Assembly (NCBI GenBank): GCA_020725265.1
Contig: DYFK01000001.1
Coordinates: forward strand, 104,969-168,968
Direction of reading: 5' to 3'
From: Hydrogenophilus sp.
GTDB taxonomy: Bacteria > Pseudomonadota > Gammaproteobacteria > Burkholderiales > Thiobacillaceae
DNA: 64,000 nucleotides
The translations under genes were made by a program, and so were the position numbers. This document shows positions 25,964-33,903 of this stretch, one piece after another (the stretch's first letter is position 1; each line of letters opens with the position of its first letter). Below the pieces are notes generated by a model that saw only the letters and a list, made by a program, of their open reading frames with translations, did no database searches and was not told the DNA's origin.

Positions 25964-27631
25964 TCAGGATCGCGGCGGTTCGTTCTTCGGCGCGCGAACC
26001 TTCCCCGACAACCAGCGCAGCGGCGCGGTGACACGCCACGAGGTCGAGGCGCGTAGCGCGGCGAGTTCGGCCTGGCGGGCGGCGAGCTCGCCGTCTAGCG
26101 CGGCGATGTGGTTGGCGTGGGCGGCGAGTTCCGCGCGTTCGGCTTCGAGTTCGCGCGCGCATTCTTCCAGGCGCAGGTGGAGCTGGTTTTCCCGTTCCCG
26201 GGCGGCGGCTTCGGCCTGGCGGGCCTGTTCGCATTCGCGCGCCAGTTCCTGACGCAGTTGCTCGGCCTGGACGTCGAGGGCGACGCGCAGTTCGGCTTCG
26301 CGCCGGCGCGCTTCGGCCTCGGCGTCGTGCGCGCGCAGGAGTTCCGCGCACAGGCCGGCGGCCGGGAAGGGGGTGGTCCGGGCGGGGTCGGCCGGGGGCA
26401 TGTGCGCGAGGTAGTCGGCGACCATGGCGGCGCGGTCGCGCAGCGGCTGGCCGGCCAGGTGCGCGGCGATGCGGCGCAGCGGCGCCGGGTCGTCCGCCAG
26501 GCGGGTGACCAGCTCGATCAGGGCTTCGGCGTCGGGCTCGAACAGCAGGCCGTTGACGCCGTGCTCGACGCGGTCGGCGAGCGCGCCGACGCGGGTCGCC
26601 AGCGGTGGCACGGCGAGCGCCATGAGTTCGCTCAGGGTGTAGCTGAAGGTTTCCGGCACCAGCGACAGCACCAGCGCGCAATCCGGCCGCCAGGCGTCGA
26701 TCAGGCCGGCCAGTTGCTCGGTCCGGTAGTCGGCGATCAGGTGGACGCCGTCGAGCCCTTCGAACGGGGCGCAGAACACGCCGCAGCCGACCAGCACGAA
26801 TTCCGCGCGCGGAAGCAGCGCCGGCAAGGCCGCGCGCAGCAGTTCCTGGCCCTTGTGCGGCGGCAGGCGGCCGAGCACGAGGACGCGCAGGCGGGTGGCC
26901 GCCGGCGCCGGCGGCGGGGGTTCCGGATGGGTGAGCAGGGCCGGATCGAGGCCATGCCCGATGACCCGCCGGGGCTTGGCCGCCAGCCGGGGTTCCAGCG
27001 CGATCAGGTGGCGGAACACCGAATCCGACGGCGCCAGCCAGATGACGTGTTCGGCGAGCAGACCGCGCGTGAAATGCTCGCGCAGGGCCAGCCATTTGTC
27101 GGTGTCCTCGGGCCGGCCATGCTGGATGTTGTCGGGATTGCCGGCCAGGCAGGCGGCCAGCCGGTCGCGCCCGCAGCTTGCGCAGACGCCGTCGAAATGC
27201 AGGAACAGCGCGGGACACCAGGGATAGTAGTCGTGCTGGACCAGCAGGGTCGGCAGGCCGGTGTCGAGCGCGTCGAGGGCGTGGCCGACCAGCGAGGAGA
27301 CGATCAGGGCGGTGGCGCCGGTGACGGCGATGACCTCGTCGAGGATGGCCCGATAACGGGGCTGGGTGATGACGGCGGCGTCGATCGGCGTGTCCAGCGG
27401 CCAGCGCGCCAGCGGCGCGTCCATGCGCTCGGCGACCAGCAGTTCCAGGGCATGGCAGCGGGCGTCGCCACCGCTCACCGAGCGCAGCACGAGGTGGCGG
27501 CCGGTAGGGTCGGCGGCGGCGAAGTCGCCCACCCAGGCGGCGACGCCGCCACCCCAGTTGTGGGTGATGTGCAGACGCGTCGGGCGCGCCGGCTCGCCCG
27601 GACTATCAGCCTGGAACGGCAGGTCAGGCAT
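25964..27631 (-). CDS. glycosyltransferase family 4 with four-cysteine motif and C-terminal coiled coil
   Basis: 555 aa. The GT4 core spans about residues 18–430 (LRVLVLGRLPPHKGQELL; LALVP-type donor loop SYTLSELMALAVPPLATRV). In the acceptor half is C139-x10-C150-x2-C153-x7-C161 (HDYYPWCPALFLHFDGVCAS), exactly conserved in spacing in the next gene. From about 440 to 525 there is a strongly charged coiled coil (RQELARECEQARQAEAAARE). The C-terminus carries STSWRVTAPLRWL, which the next gene shares. It is probably a tethered chain-extending enzyme; donor unknown. ATG start at 27631. Confidence 0.87.
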   Translation of the reverse strand: MPDLPFQADSPGEPARPTRLHITHNWGGGVAAWVGDFAAADPTGRHLVLRSVSGGDARCHALELLVAERMDAPLARWPLDTPIDAAVITQPRYRAILDEVIAVTGATALIVSSLVGHALDALDTGLPTLLVQHDYYPWCPALFLHFDGVCASCGRDRLAACLAGNPDNIQHGRPEDTDKWLALREHFTRGLLAEHVIWLAPSDSVFRHLIALEPRLAAKPRRVIGHGLDPALLTHPEPPPPAPAATRLRVLVLGRLPPHKGQELLRAALPALLPRAEFVLVGCGVFCAPFEGLDGVHLIADYRTEQLAGLIDAWRPDCALVLSLVPETFSYTLSELMALAVPPLATRVGALADRVEHGVNGLLFEPDAEALIELVTRLADDPAPLRRIAAHLAGQPLRDRAAMVADYLAHMPPADPARTTPFPAAGLCAELLRAHDAEAEARRREAELRVALDVQAEQLRQELARECEQARQAEAAARERENQLHLRLEECARELEAERAELAAHANHIAALDGELAARQAELAALRASTSWRVTAPLRWLSGKVRAPKNEPPRS

Positions 27632-27694
27632 CCATCGTTCTCCCTCGTTCAGATTGCCGGCATGGCGCCGAGGCCACGCCGGAACCCGACTTTA

Positions 27695-30226
27695 TCATCG
27701 GCCGGACAACCGGCGGACCCATCCGCCCAGCCAGCGCAGCGGCCGGGTCACCCGCCAACTGGTCGACGCCCGGGTTTCCACCAACGCGGCGCGCGCCGCC
27801 GCCAGCTCGTCGTGCAACGCTTCAACCCGGGCGCGCGCGTCGGCGCATTCATCGGCGTGCGCGGCCAGGGCGGCGACCAAGCCGTCGCGTTCCCGCGCCA
27901 GTTCGGCCAAGGCCGACTCCCGCGCCCGCGCCGCCTCGGCCAGTGCGGTGGCCAGTTCGGCGGTCAGGCCGTCGACCCGGGCGCGCCATTCGCCGACCCG
28001 CGCGGCGCGCAGGTCCAGCAGCAGATGCTGGCGTTTGATCGTCTTCCATTGCGTGACGGTCGCGTGCGCCCAGGCCAGGGTTTCCCGTTCCGCCGCCGAA
28101 GGTGACCGATCCAGCCAGTCGGGCGCCTGGTCGCCGAAACCGGACGGCAGCAGCCGCCGGTAATCGGCGACCATGTCGGTGGCGGCGCGCGCCGTTTCGG
28201 CGCGCAGACGGTCGGCGACCGCGCGCAGGCCGGCGCGGTCGGCGTCGAGCGCGCGCAGGCAGGCGAGCATGGCGTCGGCGTCCGGCTCGAACAGGAAGCC
28301 GGTCTCGCCCGGCCGGATGCGCTCGGCGAACGCGCCGAGCCGGGTCGCCGCCGGCGGAATGCCGAGCATGCGCAGCTCGGTCAGGGTGTAACTGTAGGTT
28401 TCCGGCCAGATGCTCAGCAGCAGGCCGACGTCCGGCCGGATGTCGGCGAGCAGTCCGGGCAGTTCGTCCAGACGGTAGGACTCGATCACGCGCACGCCGG
28501 GCCGGTCGAGGAACAGCTCGCCGACCTCGCGGGCGCCAACCAGATACAGATCGGCGAATTCGAGCAGGCGGTCGAGACCGGCGCGCAGCAGGTCGACCCC
28601 CTTGCTCACCGCCAGCATGCCGAGCACCAGCACGCGCAGGCGGTGGCCGCCCATGCCAACCGCTTGCTCGTCACCCCCTTGCCCACGCGCGGCCGGCAGC
28701 GGCGCGAAGCGGTCGACGACGCCGTGTTCGATGGTCACCGCCGGGATCGCGGCAAGGTCCGGGAACAGCCCGGCCAGATGGCGCCGGACCGAGACGTCGG
28801 GCGCCACCAGCGCGAGCGGGCGGGTGGCCAGCAGCGCCAGGTAACGCGCGCGCAAGGCCAGACGGGTTTCGGCGGGAAAGTCGATGAAGGGCAGGTTGAA
28901 GCCGGGGTTGGCGCCGGCGCAGGCACGCAGGCGGTCGCTGTCGCAACTGGCGCAGACCTCGCCGAAATGGAGGTTGATGGCCGGGCACAGGGGAAAGTAA
29001 TCGTGGCCGACCACCAGGGTGGGCAGGCCGGTGTCGAGCGCGTCCAGGGCATGGCCGATCAGGGACGACACCAGCACCGCGTCGACACCATGCGCGCGGA
29101 CGATGTCGGTGAGTGCCCGGCGGTATTCCGGATGCGTGCCGACGCAGGCTTCGATCGGCTCGACGAAGCGGTGCAACGCCAGCGGCCGTTCGCCGTCCGC
29201 GTCGGCCAGCGACAGCAGCAGCCCTTCGCCGAAGCGGCGGCCATGACAGTACGGGCGCAGCGCCAGATGGACGGCCTGGCGGTCGGCGCGGCGGACATCG
29301 TCGAACCAGCGGTCGATGCCGCCGCCCAGGTCGTGCAGCACGTGCAGCAGCACCGGCCGGGTCGGTTTCGGTGCCGGCGCGGCGGCCGCCAGCCGGGCGC
29401 GCGCGCGTTCGACGTCGACGGCATGGCGATACCGTGCCGGCGCATCGGCGGCGATGAAATCGCGGACCAGGGCGTGGTATTCCGGATGCAGTCCGTCGAG
29501 CACGGTGCCGGCATTGCGGGTCAGCGCCGCGCGCTCGTCGCGGAAGCTGACGCCGCCGGCATGGAACACGAACACGTCGGCGCACAGCAGATTGCGCCAG
29601 CCGGCCTTGGCCGCGCGCCGGCTGAAATCGTTCTCCTCGCCATAGCCGCGGCCGAAACGCTCGGCGTCGAAGGCGCCGACCCGGTCCAGGCAGGCGCGCC
29701 GGATGTACATGCAGAAACCGACGGCGGTCGGGATGTCGAGCGCGGCGCCGGCGTTGACCCGGGCGAACATCGCGTCGAGCCCGGCCACGCCTTCCGCCGG
29801 CGCCGGGTTGTCGGCGCAGAACAGCGGGTAACTACAGATCGTGGCGTTGTTGGAGAACGGCGTCACCGTGCCGATGTCGTCGCCACGCCAGGCGCATGCG
29901 CGCAGCCGGTCGAGCCAGTCGTTGGCGACCTCGGTGTCGCTGTTGAGCAGCACCACGTCGCGTTCCGGGTGCAGGGCCATGCCGCGATTGACCGAGACGA
30001 CGAAACCGGCGTTGGCGGCGTTGCGCAACAGATGCACGCCCGGCCGGGTGGCGACTTCGTCGAGATAGGCGGACAGCGCCGGCTCCGGGCTGGCGTCGTC
30101 GATCAGGACCAGTTCGAACGGCGTCGCCTGTGGATGCGCCAGCACCGATTCCAGGCAGCGGCGGGTGGCGGCCAGGTCACGGTAGACCGGAACGACGACA
30201 TCGACGACGGCGCGGGCGGAGGACAT
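27695..30226 (-). CDS. bifunctional glycosyltransferase: GT2 + GT4-type domain with C-terminal coiled coil
   Basis: 843 aa. Residues 1–265 are a GT2 enzyme of the rhamnosyltransferase-like kind (VDVVVPVYRDLAATRRCLES, LIDDASPEPALS, LLNSDTEV, YGEENDFSRRA). Residues about 285–770 are a GT-B domain clearly paralogous to the gene at 25964: both have LDALDTGLPTL followed by the same C-x10-C-x2-C-x7-C cluster (CPAINLHFGEVCASC). A short coiled coil and an STSWRVTRPLRWLGG tail close the protein. It therefore looks like the neighbouring enzyme plus an added GT2 module. ATG at 30226, 17 bases after the methyltransferase stop. Confidence 0.88.
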   Translation of the reverse strand: MSSARAVVDVVVPVYRDLAATRRCLESVLAHPQATPFELVLIDDASPEPALSAYLDEVATRPGVHLLRNAANAGFVVSVNRGMALHPERDVVLLNSDTEVANDWLDRLRACAWRGDDIGTVTPFSNNATICSYPLFCADNPAPAEGVAGLDAMFARVNAGAALDIPTAVGFCMYIRRACLDRVGAFDAERFGRGYGEENDFSRRAAKAGWRNLLCADVFVFHAGGVSFRDERAALTRNAGTVLDGLHPEYHALVRDFIAADAPARYRHAVDVERARARLAAAAPAPKPTRPVLLHVLHDLGGGIDRWFDDVRRADRQAVHLALRPYCHGRRFGEGLLLSLADADGERPLALHRFVEPIEACVGTHPEYRRALTDIVRAHGVDAVLVSSLIGHALDALDTGLPTLVVGHDYFPLCPAINLHFGEVCASCDSDRLRACAGANPGFNLPFIDFPAETRLALRARYLALLATRPLALVAPDVSVRRHLAGLFPDLAAIPAVTIEHGVVDRFAPLPAARGQGGDEQAVGMGGHRLRVLVLGMLAVSKGVDLLRAGLDRLLEFADLYLVGAREVGELFLDRPGVRVIESYRLDELPGLLADIRPDVGLLLSIWPETYSYTLTELRMLGIPPAATRLGAFAERIRPGETGFLFEPDADAMLACLRALDADRAGLRAVADRLRAETARAATDMVADYRRLLPSGFGDQAPDWLDRSPSAAERETLAWAHATVTQWKTIKRQHLLLDLRAARVGEWRARVDGLTAELATALAEAARARESALAELARERDGLVAALAAHADECADARARVEALHDELAAARAALVETRASTSWRVTRPLRWLGGWVRRLSGR

Positions 30227-30243
30227 CGGCGTTCGCCCCCTAT

Positions 30244-31149
30244 TCAGCGCGCCGGCTTGCGCAGCAGCAGCAGGATTTCGTTGGTGCGCAGCCGGTCCTC
30301 ATCCATCAAGCCGGCCAGCGCGTCCGGAATCGGCCCGGTCAGATCGGCTTCCATGCGCCGCCGCTCCCGCCGGACGATCTCGAAACCGACGCCGGTGACC
30401 AGCGCTTCCAGCTCGTCGGCGGTGAGCCGGTTGAGATGCAGGAATTCATCGAAGATGAAACGCTTGTAGCCGAGTTCGCCACCGTGATCGGCGTGGGAAA
30501 GATCCTTTTCCAGCGCGTCGATCTCGCCGGCATGCCCGCGCACCGCCTGCCACAGCGCGTTGCCGTCCAGCGTCAGGTGCGCCCACGGTTGCGCGACGAA
30601 GCGGCCGAGATGGGAACCGAACGGCGAGAAATACAGCGGTTCGATCTGCAGGAAGAACCAGCCGCCCGGAGCGAGCAGCTCGAACAGGTCGGCGGTGACC
30701 GGCCGCAACAGCTCGCGATCGATGTGCTCGAAGGTGGACCAGCTGTAGATGGCGTCGACCGGCCCGGCGTCGGTCGATCTCATTCCGGCCAGCCGGGCGC
30801 CGGGCTCGATGCGGCGGAAGTCGAGCCCGGCCGGCGGCGCGCGCAGGCCGAGCTGCGCGCGAGCCACCGCCGGCAGCCGCTCGAAGCTGGGGCGGACATC
30901 GACGCCGGTGACCGAACGCGGCCGGAAACGCAGACGCACGCCCAGATCGGTGATGCCATCGCCACAGCCGAAATCGAGCAGGTTGGCATCCTCGACGCGC
31001 ATCACCTCGCCCAGCCACTGGCCGACCACGCCGGCGGCGTACTGGTAATGGGCGCGGAACCAGTCGTCGTGGATGCGCGACTCGTCGTACTCCGGCTCGG
31101 CCGGCGCGCGGCCGGGGCGCAGGCCCAGGCGTTCCAGGATCGATGCCAT
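30244..31149 (-). CDS. SAM-dependent methyltransferase (class I)
   Basis: 301 aa. Motif I LLDFGCGDGITDLGVRLRF at about residue 59, then SVTGVDVRPSFERL, and the DAIYSWSTFEHIDREL post-motif with LLAPGGWFFLQIEPLYFSPFG. This is the common class I fold for small or sugar substrates. The track ORF begins at 31605 in another frame; the ATG at 31149 (MASILERLGLRPG) fits the family and lies 17 bases after the small coiled-coil gene. It probably methylates a sugar of the exported glycan. Confidence 0.83.
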   Translation of the reverse strand: MASILERLGLRPGRAPAEPEYDESRIHDDWFRAHYQYAAGVVGQWLGEVMRVEDANLLDFGCGDGITDLGVRLRFRPRSVTGVDVRPSFERLPAVARAQLGLRAPPAGLDFRRIEPGARLAGMRSTDAGPVDAIYSWSTFEHIDRELLRPVTADLFELLAPGGWFFLQIEPLYFSPFGSHLGRFVAQPWAHLTLDGNALWQAVRGHAGEIDALEKDLSHADHGGELGYKRFIFDEFLHLNRLTADELEALVTGVGFEIVRRERRRMEADLTGPIPDALAGLMDEDRLRTNEILLLLRKPAR

Positions 31150-31166
31150 CCGGCCGCCCTTCCCGC

Positions 31167-31439
31167 TCAGGCCCGGCCGCGCAACAGCGCGGCCAGACGC
31201 CGGCACCAGAGCGCGCAGCGGCTGGCCGGCGCGGCTTCGGTGGGCATAACTTCGGCCGGCGCCGGAGTGGCCGCCGCCAGCTCCCGGGTCAGCGCCTCGA
31301 CCCGATCGCGCAGCGCGGCGATGTCGGCGTCGCGCTCGCGCAGCAGGCGTTCGTAGTCGTCGACCAGATCGAAGAAGATCGCCTTGTCCTGTTCGAGCAG
31401 CAGGACCAGATCGTCCAGGGTTTCGTCGCGCTCGCTCAC
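31167..31439 (-). CDS. small coiled-coil hypothetical protein
   Basis: 90 aa, GTG start at 31439 inside GTGA, overlapping the stop of the pyruvyl-transferase-family gene. The track shows it only as the tail of a long shadow ORF. Residues 1–50 form a charged amphipathic helix (DDLVLLLEQDKAIFFDLVDD, then RLLRERDADIAALRDRVEAL), followed by an Ala/Pro linker and a basic tail with two cysteines (CALWCRRLAALLRGRA). I recognise no family. The tight overlap on one side and the 17-base gap to the methyltransferase on the other argue that it is translated. It may be a docking or regulatory subunit for glycan enzymes. Confidence 0.68.
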   Translation of the reverse strand: MSERDETLDDLVLLLEQDKAIFFDLVDDYERLLRERDADIAALRDRVEALTRELAAATPAPAEVMPTEAAPASRCALWCRRLAALLRGRA

Positions 31440-32623
31440 AAAAGGTCTCCAAACATGTGTCCGATGTTGTCCTCGGCCAGGCCGGCCACGCGCGCGGCCA
31501 GATCCCGGCGCTCGGCCTCCGGCGTGGCCAGCGCGCGGGCGCAGGCGTCGTCGAGCTGGTCGAGGCCGACATCGGCCGGAAACAGGCCATCCCACAGGCC
31601 GGCATAGTGCGCCACCTTGTCGTTGCGCAGGCCGACCCGGGGTACGCCGGCCGACATCGACAACACCCAGCCGTGCAGCGAAGTACCCACCCAGAGCGCG
31701 GCGCCGCGCACCTGGGCGGCGATGGCCAGGGCGTCGCGCCGGAAGAACACCCGCGCGTCGAGTCCGCCGGCCAGTTCCCGCGTCAGCGCCGCCAGACGCA
31801 GGTAGTGGGCGTAGCGGTCGTGGTGGTTGGCGGTGCCGGACGCCACGAACACCACGTCGAGACGATGACGGACGGCGACGCGCGCGAGCGCCTGGGCGAC
31901 CGGCGCATGTCCCCAGTCGCCAACCAGGTCGCCGATCATCTGGAACACCAGGTACGGCCTGCCGGCGGCCGGCGGCGCCGCCAGTTCGTCCGGGAAATAA
32001 CGCGCCAGCGCGTGGATGCAGTCCGGCGCCAGCCGGGCTTCGATGCCGGCGGCGGCCAGATGCGCGCGCGTGGTCTCGTCGCGCACCGATAGCCGATGGA
32101 CCTGCCCGAGCACCGCGTGGCTCATGGCCACGAACGGATGGTCGCCAATCTGCGCCAGCCACGACAGACCGACCGAATTGACGCAGTACAGGGCGTCGCG
32201 GTTTTGCTCGAACGCCGACAGGTCGGGCAGGTAGGCCATCTGGTTGCCCGCCGCGCTGGCCAGGAAGCGCCGGGCCGGCGCGCGCTCGGGCATGTCCAGG
32301 AAAATCCGCTCGGCGCGCGGCTCCAGCACCATGCGGAAGGCATGATCGAGATCGACCGCGCCGATCTCGCCGCCAACCACGATGACGACGTCCCAGGCAT
32401 GCCGTGCCAGCAGGTGGTTGTAGGGCAACACCACCTCGCCGAAATACGGCCGCATGTCGCCGAACACCGCGCCCGCCGGGCGGACGTGGTGGCGCGCGAA
32501 CAGCCGGCGCACCAGCAGGTAGAACAGGATGTCGCCCAGGTTGTCGCGCTCGAAAGCGCCGACCGCGAGCACGCGCCTGGCCGGGGCGCTCGGAGCGGCG
32601 GCGGGCACGGGTGAACCGCTCAT
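31436..32623 (-). CDS. polysaccharide pyruvyl transferase family protein
   Basis: 395 aa. The features of the pyruvyltransferase fold are VLAVGAFERDNLGDILFY at the N-terminus (GxxNxGD), HAWDVVIVVGGEIG, LSVRDETTRAHLAAAGI (family-typical R-D-x-x-S/T element) and WVGTSLHGWVLSMSAGVPRV (GTRxHG-like). The expected role is transfer of pyruvate from PEP to a sugar as a ketal, but some members are glycosyltransferase-like, so chemistry is uncertain. The ATG at 32623 overlaps the Wzt stop (ATGA) and the stop overlaps the next gene's GTG. The track ORF starts much earlier in the Wzt region. Confidence 0.83.
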   Translation of the reverse strand: MSGSPVPAAAPSAPARRVLAVGAFERDNLGDILFYLLVRRLFARHHVRPAGAVFGDMRPYFGEVVLPYNHLLARHAWDVVIVVGGEIGAVDLDHAFRMVLEPRAERIFLDMPERAPARRFLASAAGNQMAYLPDLSAFEQNRDALYCVNSVGLSWLAQIGDHPFVAMSHAVLGQVHRLSVRDETTRAHLAAAGIEARLAPDCIHALARYFPDELAAPPAAGRPYLVFQMIGDLVGDWGHAPVAQALARVAVRHRLDVVFVASGTANHHDRYAHYLRLAALTRELAGGLDARVFFRRDALAIAAQVRGAALWVGTSLHGWVLSMSAGVPRVGLRNDKVAHYAGLWDGLFPADVGLDQLDDACARALATPEAERRDLAARVAGLAEDNIGHMFGDLL

Positions 32624-33903
32624 GGCTGGACCGCCTCCACGACGATGTCCGGGTTTTCCAGGTAGACCAGACCGGTGAGCTTGCCCAGATCGGCCGGCGG
32701 CAACACCTCGAATTCGCAGACGCCGTTGAGCATGCACAGCGATTCGTTGCCGGCGTATTCGCCATCGACCAGGTTGGTGTAGAAGTTGTAGAAGCCGCGC
32801 GCCAGGTTGGGCAGCCGGAAGCGCAGGCGGAACACGCGCGTTTCGCCGGCCCGGATCGGCGGCAGGCGGCGGCCGTAGATCTCGGTGTTGTAGTGGCAGA
32901 CGGTGACCGCCTTGGCGTTGACGATGGCCACGCCCAGCATGGGCCGGGCGACATCGGCCTCGAACTCGACGCGCAGCGCGTATTCGACCAGTTCGTTGCC
33001 GTCGAACGGCCGCGCCAGCCCGGCCTCGGCGCCGGCGCGACCGAAGCGCAGCGCGCAACGGGCGCCGTTGCGCACCGTGTACTTGTTGTCCGGCACCGGC
33101 GCGAAGGCGTCCTCCGTGCCGGCGATCGCCGTCGGCGACGGCGCCGCCACCACCGACTGGCGGGCATCGCCGTAGAGCATGAAGGCGGCGTAGTGATCGG
33201 TGACGTCGCGCGCGTTGCCCTGCTCGCGCACCCGGCCCTGGTCGATCCACAACGCCCGCGCGGCGATCGAACGCACCGAGCCCATGTCGTGCGAGACGAA
33301 CAGCAGGGTGCCGCCATCGGCGACGAAATCGCGCATCCAGCGGAAGCATTTCTGCACGAAATTCATGTCGCCCACCGCCAGCGCCTCGTCGACGATGAAG
33401 ATGTCCGGATCGATGTGGGTGGCGCAGGCGAACGCCAGACGCATGAACATGCCGCTGGAGTAGCGCTTGACCGGCTGCTGGATGAACGCCTCCAGTTCCG
33501 AGAAGCGGACGATCCGTTCGATCCGGGCTTCGGTTTCGTCCGGACTCAGGCCGTTGATCGCGCAGAAAGTCCGGATGTTTTCCAGGCCGGTGCATTCCAC
33601 GTCGAAACCGACCCCGAGTTCCAGCAGCGAAGCCAGCCGGCCGCGCGCCTCCACCCTGCCCGTGCTCGGCGCCAGCACGCCGGCGATGATCTGCAACAGC
33701 GTCGACTTGCCGGAGCCGTTGCGGCCGACGATGCCGTAAGCCTCGCCCCGACGCACTTCCAGATCGATGCCTTCGAGCGCCTGAAACTTGCGGTGCAGCG
33801 GCCGGCGCAGCGGGTGGAACATCTCCTTGATGCGGTCGCTCGGGCGGGCGTAGATGTCGTAGGCCTTGCCGACGCCCTCCAGCCGGATCGCGATTTCGTT
33901 CAT
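32620..33903 (-). CDS. wzt: polysaccharide-export ATPase Wzt with C-terminal carbohydrate-binding-type domain
   Basis: 427 aa. Residues 1 to about 240 are an ABC ATPase: Walker A GRNGSGKST (60–68), signature YSSGM, Walker B IFIVDEALAVGD, switch FVSHD. The remaining ~180 residues form a beta-sandwich-like domain (YALRVEFEADVARPMLGVAI; GFYNFYTNLVDGEYAG). In Wzt proteins this domain binds the terminal modification of the finished chain and sets export. Its nearest upstream ORFs are glycosyltransferases; no permease is adjacent. The candidate partner is the second permease at 13461. ATG start; ATGA overlaps at both ends. Confidence 0.92.
   Translation of the reverse strand: MNEIAIRLEGVGKAYDIYARPSDRIKEMFHPLRRPLHRKFQALEGIDLEVRRGEAYGIVGRNGSGKSTLLQIIAGVLAPSTGRVEARGRLASLLELGVGFDVECTGLENIRTFCAINGLSPDETEARIERIVRFSELEAFIQQPVKRYSSGMFMRLAFACATHIDPDIFIVDEALAVGDMNFVQKCFRWMRDFVADGGTLLFVSHDMGSVRSIAARALWIDQGRVREQGNARDVTDHYAAFMLYGDARQSVVAAPSPTAIAGTEDAFAPVPDNKYTVRNGARCALRFGRAGAEAGLARPFDGNELVEYALRVEFEADVARPMLGVAIVNAKAVTVCHYNTEIYGRRLPPIRAGETRVFRLRFRLPNLARGFYNFYTNLVDGEYAGNESLCMLNGVCEFEVLPPADLGKLTGLVYLENPDIVVEAVQP

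Noticed and set aside
26108-30469. Plus-strand ORFs 26108–28105 and 28643–30469
   Set aside because: Antisense to two glycosyltransferases with clear motifs.
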